DNA from: Streptomyces sp. MUM 2J
Lineage (GTDB): Bacteria > Actinomycetota > Actinomycetes > Streptomycetales > Streptomycetaceae
Length of the DNA stretch: 64,000 nt
Direction of reading: 5' to 3'
Assembly: GCF_022414535.1 (NCBI RefSeq)
Contig: NZ_JADWYM010000025.1
Span: 1-64,000 of the forward strand
The notes beneath the pieces were generated by a model that saw only the letters and a program-made list of their open reading frames with translations, ran no database searches and was not told the DNA's origin. Of this stretch, positions 33,740 through 43,497 are shown piece by piece (positions within the stretch are counted from its first letter, which is position 1; every line of letters begins with the position of its first letter). The translations under genes and the position numbers were made by a program.

Positions 33740-34310
33740 GCGTTTCCTTCCACGTATGCAGCAGCCCGCCCTGCGGCGCCGGGCTGATCCTTGAACTGCC
33801 CCAGTGCGGCGTTGCAGCTGAAGCACGTACGCCACGGACCCTACCCGTCTCGTGGCAGTGATCCACCTGTGCGGGCAGAGCCGGCGAACATATGCGGCAG
33901 ACGCCGCCTCGGGCTGCGATCGGCCGGTCGCGTTCGCTCTCCGCGATGCCGTACTGCCGCTTCGGACGCGCCTGCCGCCCCCGGATCGCACGACGCACTG
34001 TGCGGCGCGTCGTCAACCCGTCGGAGGCGGACGCGTTGCGGTGCCACACCCGGTGCGGCCCGGCCTCACCGCCCGTCCGGCAGGACTCGCGCCCGGCCGG
34101 CACCGCCGCCTTCTCCCGAGCCGGCCTGACCAAGGCCTCCCGGGGCCGCCGGTCGTGCGCGGCGCCGTGCTCGGCCACGCACTCCCGGCAACGCGGCTGC
34201 GGGCCGTCCCGCCGGTTCCGGTACCTCGCGAACGCCTCGAGAGGCAGATCCCGCACGAACCCCTTGCAGTGCGTGGCGCTCGGGCCGCCGACCAACTTCG
34301 CCCCCCGCAT
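33691..34310 (-). pseudogene. Frameshifted HNH (endonuclease VII-like) gene between pup and prcB
   Basis: The open part (34310-33827) encodes a two-zinc-cluster-like leader ('THCKGFVRDLPLEAFARYRNRRDG', 'PRCREC') and an endonuclease VII core: 'KRQYGIAESERD', 'GGVCRICS', 'VDHCHETGRVRGV'. At about 33826-33828 the sequence reads GTA-CG-TGC; one base appears lost, after which the minus frame runs to a stop at 33720 in unrelated sequence. In the next frame 44 codons continue perfectly: 'CFSCNAALGQFKDQPGAAGR', then '...YVEGNAWKPTLV...QLPS' to a TGA at 33691-33693 inside prcB. Two zinc cysteine pairs (in 'CRTGGE' and 'TRRTVR') also seem degraded. So this HNH gene, common at this locus in Streptomyces, is broken here or the sequence has an error. 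Confidence 0.75.
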
Positions 34311-34345
34311 TCTTCGATTCGACGGCCACGACCCTCAGATGACGC

Positions 34346-34564
34346 CTACTGGCCACCCTTTTGCACGAAGCTCCGCACGAAATCCTCTGCGTTCTCCTCG
34401 AGTACGTCGTCGATCTCGTCGAGGACGGAGTCCACGTCGTCGCTCAGCTTCTCGTGGCGCTCCTTGAGGTCCTCCGAGGCCTGCGCGTCCTGCGCCTGCT
34501 CCGTGGCCTCCTCGGTGGAGCGCGTGGCCTTCTGCTGGCCGCCGCCGGTGTCCTTGGTCGCCAT
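34346..34564 (-). CDS. pup: Prokaryotic ubiquitin-like protein Pup
   Basis: A 72-residue Pup ending in GGQ, so it must be deamidated by Dop to GGE before ligation. The disordered N-terminal half is Gln/Thr/Lys-rich; the C-terminal half 'DLKERHEKLSDDVDSVLDEIDDVLEENAEDFVRSFVQKGGQ' (in parts) is the region that forms the coupled helix on Arc. ATG at 34564 agrees with the usual Streptomyces length; a GTG nine nt upstream would add three residues. Downstream lies the broken endonuclease gene and prcB. Confidence 0.98.
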   Translation of the reverse strand: MATKDTGGGQQKATRSTEEATEQAQDAQASEDLKERHEKLSDDVDSVLDEIDDVLEENAEDFVRSFVQKGGQ

Positions 34565-34660
34565 ATCCCTCACCCCGCTCTTTCGCCCGACATGGGTCGG
34601 CAGGTCGGCATTCCTGCCGATCGGTGATGATCAGACCCTACTCGCCAGGCCCGACATCGG

Positions 34661-34686
34661 CCCCGCAGTTTGCCCAACGTGCGGGG
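34661..34686 (-). terminator. Possible hairpin between dop and pup
   Basis: Seven-nt arms CCCCGCA / TGCGGGG with a 12-nt loop in the 189-nt dop-pup spacer. It could attenuate read-through from dop, with pup using its own promoter; the stem is short and the function is unproven. Confidence 0.35.
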
Positions 34687-34753
34687 ATCACCTCGATGAT
34701 TCCCGGCCGGGGCGCATTCCACCCGCCCGGCCGGGCCGGCCGCCGGGTACCCC

Positions 34754-36265
34754 TCAGCCGCCGGACAGCACCCTGACCAGGTCTTCCGCCGTGCGGCAGC
34801 GGTCGAGGAGCTCCTTGACGTGATTTCGCGTTCCGCGTAGCGGTTCCAGGGTTGGGACCCTCTGCAGGGAGTCCCGGCCCGGGAGATCGAAGATGACCGA
34901 GTCCCAGGAGGCCGCGGCGACGTCGTCGGCGTACTGCTCCAGGCAGCGGCCGCGGAAGTAGGCGCGGGTGTCCTCCGGGGGGCTGGCCTTGGCCCGCTCG
35001 ACCTCGGCCTCGTCCAGCAGCCGCTTCATCCGGCCCCGCGCCGCGAGGCGGTTGTAGAGCCCCTTCTCGGGGCGCACGTCGGCGTACTGGAGGTCGACCA
35101 GGTGCAGGCGGGCGGCATCCCAGTCGATGCCGTCGCGGCGCCGGTAGCCCTCCATGAGCTCGCGCTTGGCGACCCAGTCCAGCTCCCCGGCCAGGCTCAT
35201 CGGGTCGTTCTCCAGCCGGGTGAGGGTGTCCTCCCAGCGGCTGAGCACGTCCTTGGTCTGGTCGTCGGCGTCGGCGCCGTAGCGCTCCTCCACGTATTTC
35301 CGGGCCAGCTCGTAGTACTCCATCTGGAGCTGCACCGCGGTGAGTGTGCGGCCGCTGCGGAGAGTGACCAGGCGCTTGAGGGACGGATCGTGGGAGACCT
35401 GGTGGAGGCTGCGGACCGGCTGGTCGACTGCCAGGTCGACGGCGATGAACGCGTCCTCGATCATGGAGAGCACCAGGGCCGTCGTCCCCAGCTTGAGGTA
35501 CGTGGAGATCTCGGAGAGGTTGGCGTCGCCGATGATCACATGGAGGCGGCGGTACTTCTCGGCGTCCGCGTGCGGTTCGTCGCGGGTGTTGATGATGGGC
35601 CGCTTGAGCGTGGTCTCCAGACCGACCTCGACCTCGAAGTAGTCGGCGCGCTGGCTGAGCTGGAACCCGTGCTCGTGGCCGTCCTGGCCGATGCCGACGC
35701 GGCCGGCGCCGGCGAAGACCTGGCGGGAGACGAAGAACGGCGTCAGGTGGCGCACGATGTCCGAGAAGGGGGTCTCCCGCTTCATCAGGTAGTTCTCGTG
35801 CGTGCCGTAGGAGGCGCCCTTGTTGTCGGTGTTGTTCTTGTAGAGGTGGATCGGCTGGGCGCCGGGGAGCTGGGCGGCCCGTTCCGCGGCTTCGGCCATG
35901 ATCCGCTCGCCGGCCTTGTCCCACAGGACGGCGTCCCAGGGGTTGGTGACCTCGGGGGCGCTGTACTCGGGGTGGGCGTGGTCGACGTAGAGCCGGGCAC
36001 CGTTGGTGAGGATGACGTTGGCCAGGCCGATGTCCTCGTCGGTGAGCTGGCTGGCGTCGGCGGCCTCGCGGGCGAGGTCGAATCCTCGGGCGTCCCGCAG
36101 CGGGTTCTCCTCCTCGAAGTCCCAGCGGGCCCGGCGGGCCCGGTGCATCGCCGCCGCGTAGGCGTTGACGATCTGGGATGAGGTGAGCATGGCATTGGCG
36201 TTGGGATGGCCGGGGACGGAGATGCCGTACTCCGTCTCGATGCCCATTACTCGCCGTACGGTCAT
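34754..36265 (-). CDS. dop: Pup deamidase/depupylase Dop
   Basis: A 503-residue GS-like enzyme that converts Pup-Gln to Pup-Glu and removes Pup from substrates. Core motifs: 'VRRVMGIETEYGISVPGHPNANAM' (start), the acidic Dop-loop region 'ARWDFEEENPLRDARGFDLAREA' which distinguishes it from PafA, 'HPEYSAPEVTNPWDAVLWDKAGERI' and 'RPIINTRDEPHADAEKYRRLHVIIGDANLSE' (in parts). Starts at ATG 36265, downstream of arc by 244 nt. The spacer holds a hairpin for arc at its right end. Confidence 0.97.
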   Translation of the reverse strand: MTVRRVMGIETEYGISVPGHPNANAMLTSSQIVNAYAAAMHRARRARWDFEEENPLRDARGFDLAREAADASQLTDEDIGLANVILTNGARLYVDHAHPEYSAPEVTNPWDAVLWDKAGERIMAEAAERAAQLPGAQPIHLYKNNTDNKGASYGTHENYLMKRETPFSDIVRHLTPFFVSRQVFAGAGRVGIGQDGHEHGFQLSQRADYFEVEVGLETTLKRPIINTRDEPHADAEKYRRLHVIIGDANLSEISTYLKLGTTALVLSMIEDAFIAVDLAVDQPVRSLHQVSHDPSLKRLVTLRSGRTLTAVQLQMEYYELARKYVEERYGADADDQTKDVLSRWEDTLTRLENDPMSLAGELDWVAKRELMEGYRRRDGIDWDAARLHLVDLQYADVRPEKGLYNRLAARGRMKRLLDEAEVERAKASPPEDTRAYFRGRCLEQYADDVAAASWDSVIFDLPGRDSLQRVPTLEPLRGTRNHVKELLDRCRTAEDLVRVLSGG

Positions 36266-36464
36266 GCGGCCCTCCTTGCCCCGCGGCTCCCTCGGTCGTG
36301 GGCGCCGCTCACGTACCGCTCGTGCTCGAGTGGCCGTGCGGTGCCCGTCCCCGCACTGCGCAACCCGGCGGTAGGGAAGAGCCTAGAACGCCTTTGCACT
36401 GGTGGGGAGATCATTTGCATCATTGGCTTGCCCGCCTTGTCCCGGGTGTCGCCGGAAAAGCAGT

Positions 36465-36500
36465 CGGCCGCGGGCACCCTGGTGAGGGCACCCGCAGCCG
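36465..36500 (-). terminator. Hairpin after arc
   Basis: On the minus strand CGGCTGCGGG pairs with CCCGCGGCCG (one wobble) around a loop that itself contains two GGGTGCCC copies, starting 10 nt after the arc stop. It may end or attenuate the arc transcript before dop. Confidence 0.5.
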
Positions 36501-36509
36501 CCCTTTCTT

Positions 36510-38276
36510 CTACAGGTACTGTCCAGTATTGGCCACCGTGTCGATGGAACGCCCGGTGTCCGCGCCCTGCTTTCCGGTGATGAGGGTACGGATGTAGACG
36601 ATCCGCTCGCCCTTCTTTCCGGAGATGCGGGCCCAGTCGTCCGGGTTGGTGGTGTTGGGCAGGTCCTCGTTCTCCTTGAACTCGTCCACACAGGCCTGGA
36701 GGAGATGGGAGACGCGAAGGCCCTTCTGGTTCTTTTCCAGGAAGTCCTTGATCGCCATTTTCTTGGCGCGGCCCACGATGTTCTCGATCATGGCGCCGGA
36801 GTTGAAGTCCTTGAAGTAGAGGACTTCCTTGTCACCGTTGGCATAGGTGACTTCCAGGAAGCGGTTCTCCTCCGATTCGGCGTACATGTGCTCGACCGCG
36901 GTCTGGATCATGGCCTGGACCGTCGCACCCTTGTCCTGGCCGTGCTCCGAGAGGTCCTCGGTGTGGAGCGGGAGGCGCTCGGTGAGGTACTTGCCGAAGA
37001 TGTCCTTGGCGGCCTCGGCGTCCGGGCGCTCGATCTTGATCTTCACGTCGAGACGGCCGGGGCGCAGGATGGCCGGGTCGATCATGTCCTCGCGGTTGGA
37101 GGCGCCGATCACGACCACGTTCTGCAGGCCCTCCACACCGTCGATCTCGGCGAGCAGCTGCGGGACGATGGTGTTCTCCACGTCGGAGCTGACACCGGAA
37201 CCGCGGGTGCGGAAGAGGGACTCCATCTCGTCGAAGAAGACGATCACGGGGGTGCCCTCGCCGGCCTTCTCCCTGGCCCGCTGGAAGACGAGGCGGATCT
37301 GCCGCTCCGTCTCACCGACGTACTTGTTCAGCAGCTCGGGGCCCTTGATGTTGAGGAAGAAGCTCTTGCCGGCGGCCTGGCCGGTGACCTCGGCGACCTT
37401 CTTGGCCAGCGAGTTGGCGACCGCCTTGGCGATCAGCGTCTTGCCGCATCCGGGGGGCCCGTAGAGCAGGACGCCCTTGGGCGGCCGGAGTTCGTGCTCC
37501 TTGAACAGGTCGGGGTACAGGTAGGGGAGCTCGACCGCGTCGCGGATCGCCTCGATCTGGTTTCCGAGGCCGCCGATGGCCTCGTAGCCGATGTCGGGGA
37601 CCTCCTCGAGGACGAGCTCCTCGACCTCGCTCTTGGGCACGACCTCGTAGACGTAGCCGGAGCGGGGTTCGAGCAGCAGGGCGTCGCCGGGGCGGATGGT
37701 GACGTCCAGCAGCGGCTCGGCGAGCCGCACCACCCGTTCCTCGTCGGTGTGCCCGAGCACCAGGGCGCGCTCGCCGTCCTCGAGGATCTCCTTGAGGGTG
37801 ACGATGTCCCCGACGCGCTCGAACTCCATGGCCTCGACCACGTTGAGCGCTTCGTTGAGCATGACTTCCTGGCCGCGCCTGAGGTCGTCGAGTTCGACCC
37901 CGGGGCTGACGTTCACGCGGAGCTTCCGGCCGCCGGTGAAGATGTCGGCGGTGCCGTCCTCGATGGCCTGCAGGAAGACTCCGAAGCCGGCCGGCGGCTG
38001 GGCGAGCCGGTCGACCTCCTCCTTGAGGGCCACGATCTGATCCCGGGCCTCGCGGAGTGTGTTGGCGAGTCGCTCGTTCTGGGCGGACACGCCGGCCAGG
38101 TTGGTCTGCAGCTCGACGATCCGCTCTTCGAGAATCCTCGTGTGTCGCGGAGAGTCGGCGAGCTTACGTCGCAGGACGGCGATCTCCTGCTCAAGGTAGG
38201 CGATCTGCCCGGCCGGGTCGTCGGACCCGCGTCCCGGGCGGATGCCGCGGTCAATGTCGTCGTCGTGGGCTGCCAC
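36510..38276 (-). CDS. arc: Proteasome-associated AAA ATPase Arc (Mpa)
   Basis: A 588-residue AAA unfoldase: N-terminal coiled coil (about 15-75, Leu/Glu-rich) that captures Pup, OB domains (about 80-230), then the AAA module with Walker A 'LYGPPGCGKTLIAKAV', Walker B 'VIVFFDEMESLF' and sensor/arginine-finger 'GASNREDMIDPAILRPGRLD'. The C-terminal '-TGQYL' carries the penultimate Tyr that opens the 20S gate. The GTG at 38276 has GGAGGTGAGG upstream. Divergent from the ferredoxin gene. All Pup pathway parts (arc, dop, pup, prcB, prcA, pafA) therefore occur within 10 kb. Confidence 0.97.
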   Translation of the reverse strand: MAAHDDDIDRGIRPGRGSDDPAGQIAYLEQEIAVLRRKLADSPRHTRILEERIVELQTNLAGVSAQNERLANTLREARDQIVALKEEVDRLAQPPAGFGVFLQAIEDGTADIFTGGRKLRVNVSPGVELDDLRRGQEVMLNEALNVVEAMEFERVGDIVTLKEILEDGERALVLGHTDEERVVRLAEPLLDVTIRPGDALLLEPRSGYVYEVVPKSEVEELVLEEVPDIGYEAIGGLGNQIEAIRDAVELPYLYPDLFKEHELRPPKGVLLYGPPGCGKTLIAKAVANSLAKKVAEVTGQAAGKSFFLNIKGPELLNKYVGETERQIRLVFQRAREKAGEGTPVIVFFDEMESLFRTRGSGVSSDVENTIVPQLLAEIDGVEGLQNVVVIGASNREDMIDPAILRPGRLDVKIKIERPDAEAAKDIFGKYLTERLPLHTEDLSEHGQDKGATVQAMIQTAVEHMYAESEENRFLEVTYANGDKEVLYFKDFNSGAMIENIVGRAKKMAIKDFLEKNQKGLRVSHLLQACVDEFKENEDLPNTTNPDDWARISGKKGERIVYIRTLITGKQGADTGRSIDTVANTGQYL

Positions 38277-38522
38277 GGTCCTCACCTCCTCCAAGGGGAG
38301 CTGGACGCTTCCAGACCCTACCTGGGTGGGTGTCGATTGAAACCCCTAGATCACAAAGACGGTCGGGGTGTGTCCGATCTTCACCCTTGCGCTCTCCCTC
38401 ACGCCAGGGGAATACCCACCGAACATGATTGGAAAGCGGGCAGAGGTAGGGTCGAAGTGTTCAACACCCGTCAGGGCCTGCTTCGTTCCCGAGCGGCTCG
38501 GCATCGAACGGCAGCAGGAGAG

Positions 38523-38828
38523 ATGAGCGTGCAGCAGGAGGCCGGAGCCGGCGACGAGGCGCTGGAGGTCTGGATCGATCAGGATCTGTGTACCGGCGAC
38601 GGCATCTGTGCGCAGTACGCACCCGAGGTGTTCGAGCTGGACATCGATGGTCTGGCGTATGTGAAGGGCGCCGACGAGGAGCTGCTGCAGGCACCGGGTG
38701 CCACGGTCCCGGTGCCGCTGCCCCTGCTGACGGACGTGGTGGACTCGGCGCGGGAGTGCCCGGGCGAGTGCATCCACGTCAGGCGGGTTTCGGACAGTGT
38801 CGAGGTGCACGGCCCGGACGCCGGGTGA
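38523..38828 (+). CDS. Small 3Fe-4S-type ferredoxin
   Basis: A 101-residue ferredoxin. Cluster ligands are in 'DLCTGDGICAQYAPEVF' (C-x5-C) and 'ARECPGECIHV', giving three conserved Cys plus one extra (CPGEC); the spacing resembles 3Fe-4S electron donors of P450s and related oxygenases. No redox partner gene is adjacent. ATG at 38523 has CAGGAGAG just upstream. Divergent from arc, sharing a 246-nt promoter region. Confidence 0.85.
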   Translation: MSVQQEAGAGDEALEVWIDQDLCTGDGICAQYAPEVFELDIDGLAYVKGADEELLQAPGATVPVPLPLLTDVVDSARECPGECIHVRRVSDSVEVHGPDAG

Positions 38829-38885
38829 CGACTCCCCCACCGAGGGTCACGACTGTCTGGAATCTCACATCCCGGGTGGCGCGGT

Positions 38886-39461
38886 TCAGACGCTGCGGGC
38901 GCCCGCGGGCGTGGAGCGCAGGAACGCGCCGTCCTTCCACTTCCACGTCGCACGGCTCTTCAGGTCGGGGCAGCAGGCGGGCACGTCGTCGGAGGAGTAG
39001 CCGAGCAGGGTGGCGAGGACGTCCCCGCCGCGCACGGCGATCTCGGTGACCGTGTTGCGGCTCTTGGGGTCGACCAGGGTGGCGACGACGCGGGGCCGCA
39101 CGGCACCCGGGCCCTGGGTGAGGACGTAGACGCCGTCGGGCGGGGTGCCCATGGGCGCGTCGCAGTGCACCACGGCGACCGTCTCCGGTCGGTCGTCTCC
39201 GTCGAGATCACCGGTGGCGGTCTTCTGCACGACGGCACGGACGGGTCCGCAGTCGAGCGGGAAGTCGACGCCCACGGTGGTGGGCGCCGCGGCGGGAGCG
39301 GCGGACGCGTCCGCGGGGCCGGGCGTCTGCGCCGCTCTGGCCGGGTGCGGCTGCAGGAGGCCGGACAGCGCCATGACGCCGGCGAGGGCGGTCGCCGTGG
39401 CGACCCAGTGGATCGGCCGGGTGTGGGTGTGTGCCAGTTCCGGGACGGCGGATTGCTGCAC
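38886..39461 (-). CDS. Secreted hypothetical protein with FG-GAP-like motif
   Basis: A 191-residue protein. Residues about 18-40 are hydrophobic and end at 'PARAA', so a signal peptide with cleavage after ARA is likely. The mature part holds 'TATGDLDGDDRPETVAVVHCDAP', which resembles an FG-GAP/calcium-binding DxDxDG element, and four Cys residues. I do not recognise the family; role unknown. GTG at 39461 has GGAG about 11 nt upstream. It converges on the ferredoxin gene and lies downstream of trmI's terminator. Confidence 0.7.
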   Translation of the reverse strand: MQQSAVPELAHTHTRPIHWVATATALAGVMALSGLLQPHPARAAQTPGPADASAAPAAAPTTVGVDFPLDCGPVRAVVQKTATGDLDGDDRPETVAVVHCDAPMGTPPDGVYVLTQGPGAVRPRVVATLVDPKSRNTVTEIAVRGGDVLATLLGYSSDDVPACCPDLKSRATWKWKDGAFLRSTPAGARSV

Positions 39462-39633
39462 TAGGAGTGTCTCCCGTGAGGGCTGTGCCGGTGGGGGTGG
39501 CCTGCATGGTGCCACACGTCACAGTCCGGGGGAACGGCGGGGTCGCGGCCGGTGGGCGGACCGACCCGCCGCGACCGCCGCGCGGACGGGGCGGCCGGCC
39601 CGGCCGGGGTGAGACACGGTCAGGACGGCGGCG

Positions 39634-39675
39634 CCGTGGCCGCGTTCCCGGTGTGCTGCGGGAACGCGGCCACGG
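39634..39675 (-). terminator. Strong terminator after trmI
   Basis: Perfect 17-nt arms CCGTGGCCGCGTTCCCG / CGGGAACGCGGCCACGG with an 8-nt loop, 79 nt downstream of the trmI stop and before the next minus-strand gene. Confidence 0.85.
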
Positions 39676-39753
39676 TGTTCGTCCGTTGACCCGGCACGGG
39701 GCCGCCGCAACGCGCGCTCCGCGGGCTGAGCGGTGCCGCGTCCGGAAGGAGCC

Positions 39754-40656
39754 TCAGCGCCCCATGCCGCCGTCGGCGTTGGGGCCGGTGTAGTCCTCGC
39801 CGTAGGCGCCCTTGGCGGGGCGGCGGCGGCGCATGGGCGGCTCCACGCCGTCGGCGAGGCGGCGGGCGGTGAGGAGGAAGCCGGTGTGCCCGATCATGCG
39901 GTGGTCGGGGCGGACGGCCAGGCCCTCGATGTGCCAGTTGCGGATCATGGTCTCCCAGGCGGTCGGCTCGTTGAAGCAGCCGATCTCCCGGATGGACTCC
40001 ACGGTCCGGGCGAGCTGGGTGGTGGTGGCCACGTAGCAGCACACGATGCCGCCGGGCACCAGCGCCTTGGAGACCGCCTCCAGGCATTCCCAGGGGGCGA
40101 GCATGTCGAGGATGACGCGGTCGACGTCGGTGTCGGACAGGTTGTCCTGAAGGTCGCCGACCGTGAGCTGCCACGCGGGGTGCGGGCCGCCGAAGTAGCG
40201 CTCGACGTTCCCCCGGGCGATCTCGGCGAAGTCCTCGCGGCGCTCGTAGGAGTGCAGCATGCCCTGGTCCCCGATGGCGCGCAGCAGGAAGCTGCTGAGC
40301 GAGCCGGAGCCGACGCCTGCCTCGACGACGCGTGCGCCGGGGAAGATGTCGGCGAAGGCGAGGATCTGCCCCGCGTCCTTCGGGTAGACGACGGCCGCCC
40401 CGCGGGGCATGGACAGGACGTAGTCGGGGAGCAGGGGGCGCAGCGCGAGGTAGGCGACGTTCCCGGTGGTGCGGACAACGCTGCCCTCGGGACCACCGAT
40501 CAGTTCGTCGTGCGGGAAGGAACCCTTGTGGGTGTGGAAGTTCTTCCCGGCCTCGAGCGTGAACGTGTAGTGGCGGCCCTTGGGGTCGGTCAGCTGTACC
40601 TGGTCCCCGACCTTGAAGGGCCCGCGCCTGCGGGCGGCACCGGTCGGTTCGGACAT
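39754..40656 (-). CDS. trmI: tRNA (adenine-N1)-methyltransferase TrmI
   Basis: A 300-residue SAM-dependent methyltransferase making m1A58 in the T-loop of tRNA. Class-I SAM motif 'VVEAGVGSGSLSSFLLRAIG', the substrate-side 'DRVILDMLAPWECLEAVSKALVPGG' and an N-terminal beta-barrel ('GDQVQLTDPKGRHYTFTLEAG') are the family features. The C-terminus has an Arg-rich extension. Starts at ATG 40656, 57 nt from the protease stop; the two are probably cotranscribed, protease first, as in other actinomycetes near the proteasome locus. Confidence 0.94.
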   Translation of the reverse strand: MSEPTGAARRRGPFKVGDQVQLTDPKGRHYTFTLEAGKNFHTHKGSFPHDELIGGPEGSVVRTTGNVAYLALRPLLPDYVLSMPRGAAVVYPKDAGQILAFADIFPGARVVEAGVGSGSLSSFLLRAIGDQGMLHSYERREDFAEIARGNVERYFGGPHPAWQLTVGDLQDNLSDTDVDRVILDMLAPWECLEAVSKALVPGGIVCCYVATTTQLARTVESIREIGCFNEPTAWETMIRNWHIEGLAVRPDHRMIGHTGFLLTARRLADGVEPPMRRRRPAKGAYGEDYTGPNADGGMGR

Positions 40657-40689
40657 GTGAACAGCCTACCGGCCTTTGCGGGGGCCGCC

Positions 40690-40712
40690 GACCACCGCGT
40701 GACCCGGTGGTC
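40690..40712 (-). terminator. Small hairpin between the site-2 protease gene and trmI
   Basis: Seven-nt arms GACCACC / GGTGGTC with an 8-nt loop begin one base after the protease stop codon. It may be a weak terminator or only chance, as the two genes are otherwise closely spaced. Confidence 0.3.
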
Positions 40713-40713
40713 C

Positions 40714-42309
40714 TCAGGCGGGCCGGGCCATCGCCTTGACGAAGGCGCGCTCCACGTCGGCGGCGGACAGGACGCCGTAGATCTCGCCGGTCTCCTCGAC
40801 CACCAGATATTCGGTGGCGGGGGTGGCGCGGAGGACCTCCAGGAGGTCCTCGCCGGCCAGTTCGGCGGAGACGCGCATACCGTCGGTGATCTCCTGGGCC
40901 AGGCCGCTGACCGCGACCCAGGGGCGGCGGTGCTCGGGGACGCCGACGATGGCGGCCTCGCGTACCAGGGAGAGGGGTTCGCCGTCGGTGTCGACGACGA
41001 CCAGGGCGCGGGCCCCGGAGTCGTTGGCGCGGCGCAGGGCCTCCGAGAGCGGGGTGTCGGTGTGGACGGGGACCGCGCGGCGGGTGAGGGTGCGGGCGCG
41101 CAGTTCGGGCAGGTGCTCACGCAGGCGCGCGACGCGCAGGCTGTTGCCGGCACCGGTCCAGATGATCGCGGCGAGGATGGCGGCGAGGAGGGCGTCGGTG
41201 ACGGTGTCCATGCCGATGTTGTCCTCGGCATGTGAACCGAGGGCGCCGGACTGGGTGAGCAGGGGCAGGCCGATGAGGACGGAGACGGCCAGGGCGCGGC
41301 CGACCCAGGCGGCGGCGACGGTGCCGCTCATGGGTCTGCCGGTGATCTTCCAGACGACCGCGCGGAGCATCCGGCCGCCGTCCAGGGGCAGACCGGGCAG
41401 GAGGTTGAAGGCGGCGACGATGAGGTTGGAGATCATGAGGCCGGCGAGCAGCACGCCGGGGACGGTGCCGGGCTCGACGGGCTGCATGGCGAGGTAGAAC
41501 AGGCCGGCGAGGACGAGGGAGAGCAGGGGGCCGACGAAGGCCAGCACGAACTCCCGGCCCGGGGTCTCGGCCTCCTTCTCGATCTCGGAGACGCCGCCGA
41601 AGAACTGGAGCTGGATGCGGCGGACGGGCAGCTTGAAGCGCAGGGCCGCGACCGTGTGGGCCAGCTCGTGCACGAGGACGGAGGCGTAGAAGGCGACGGC
41701 GAAGAAGAGGGAGACCAGGTAGCGGGCGGCGCCGAGCTCGGGCAGCACCCGGTCCAGCTGGCCGCCGAACACCCAGGTGATCAGTGCCGCGACCAGGAAC
41801 CAGCTGGGCGCCACGTACACGGGCACCCCGAAGGGCCGGCCCATCAGCAGCCCGCCCCGCGGCTCGGGCGGCGGCTGCGGGGGGCGGGGCCGGGAGGTGC
41901 CGGAGTCCGCCCGTGTGCGGTCGTGGCCGGCGGGCCCGTGCGCATCGCCGTGGCCGCCGAGGGGGGCGGCGGCGCGGGGACCGGGCGGCGGGGCATCGTG
42001 CCCGGGGGTGGCGCCGGAGGTGTGGCCCTCCGGCGCGGGCGGGGTGCCGTGGGCCCCGGGCCCGTCGTTCCCGGTGGTGTCGTCCGCGCCGTCTCGACCG
42101 GTCTCCGGGGTCTCGGGCGCGTCGCGGTCACCGGATCCGCCCGCCGGGCCGGTGGCCCGGGCAGCGGGGTACGTCCGGCCCGGCTCCGGCGTGGGGGACG
42201 CTTCCGGACGGGGGGCCTCGCCGGGTGGGGGCGCCGTCGGTGTTGCGTGGCGGTCGGCCGTCTCGTCGTCGTTCGACGGCGGCTGCGCGCTCCGGCCGCT
42301 CTCGTCCAC
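40714..42309 (-). CDS. Site-2 protease family membrane metalloprotease with CBS domains
   Basis: A 531-residue M50 intramembrane protease. A long disordered Pro/Gly/Asp-rich N-terminus (about 1-150) precedes the membrane core with the zinc motif 'LVHELAHTVAALRF' and the second metal ligand in 'NLLPGLPLDGGRMLRAV'; about six hydrophobic spans are visible. Two CBS repeats (about 410-530) may bind adenosyl ligands and regulate it. The target protein is unknown. GTG at 42309 has GAGGGG about 6 nt upstream. Divergent from the RecB-type gene; first gene of the unit with trmI. Confidence 0.9.
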   Translation of the reverse strand: MDESGRSAQPPSNDDETADRHATPTAPPPGEAPRPEASPTPEPGRTYPAARATGPAGGSGDRDAPETPETGRDGADDTTGNDGPGAHGTPPAPEGHTSGATPGHDAPPPGPRAAAPLGGHGDAHGPAGHDRTRADSGTSRPRPPQPPPEPRGGLLMGRPFGVPVYVAPSWFLVAALITWVFGGQLDRVLPELGAARYLVSLFFAVAFYASVLVHELAHTVAALRFKLPVRRIQLQFFGGVSEIEKEAETPGREFVLAFVGPLLSLVLAGLFYLAMQPVEPGTVPGVLLAGLMISNLIVAAFNLLPGLPLDGGRMLRAVVWKITGRPMSGTVAAAWVGRALAVSVLIGLPLLTQSGALGSHAEDNIGMDTVTDALLAAILAAIIWTGAGNSLRVARLREHLPELRARTLTRRAVPVHTDTPLSEALRRANDSGARALVVVDTDGEPLSLVREAAIVGVPEHRRPWVAVSGLAQEITDGMRVSAELAGEDLLEVLRATPATEYLVVEETGEIYGVLSAADVERAFVKAMARPA

Positions 42310-42484
42310 GGTGTCCCCTCGTTCGAAGCGTCTTCCGCGTCCTGGCGGGCGGAAGGGTCTCCGGTCGATGGTATGCGGCGTTCGTGGGACGTTCCGCCCC
42401 GGCACCCCTGAGTTTTCCCTGGCGTCCCGCGCACCGTGCACACGTGCGGGTGACTGTCGGTGGCGGGCCGTAAGCTCTGTGGGC

Positions 42485-43483
<999 letters not shown>

Positions 43484-43497
43484 CGAAGGAGACTCAC

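Noticed and set aside
32894..33991. Longer N-terminus for PrcB (start at 33991)
   Set aside because: The extra 84 codons are the shifted reading of the endonuclease gene; the GTG at 33739 has a good ribosome site and gives the usual propeptide length.
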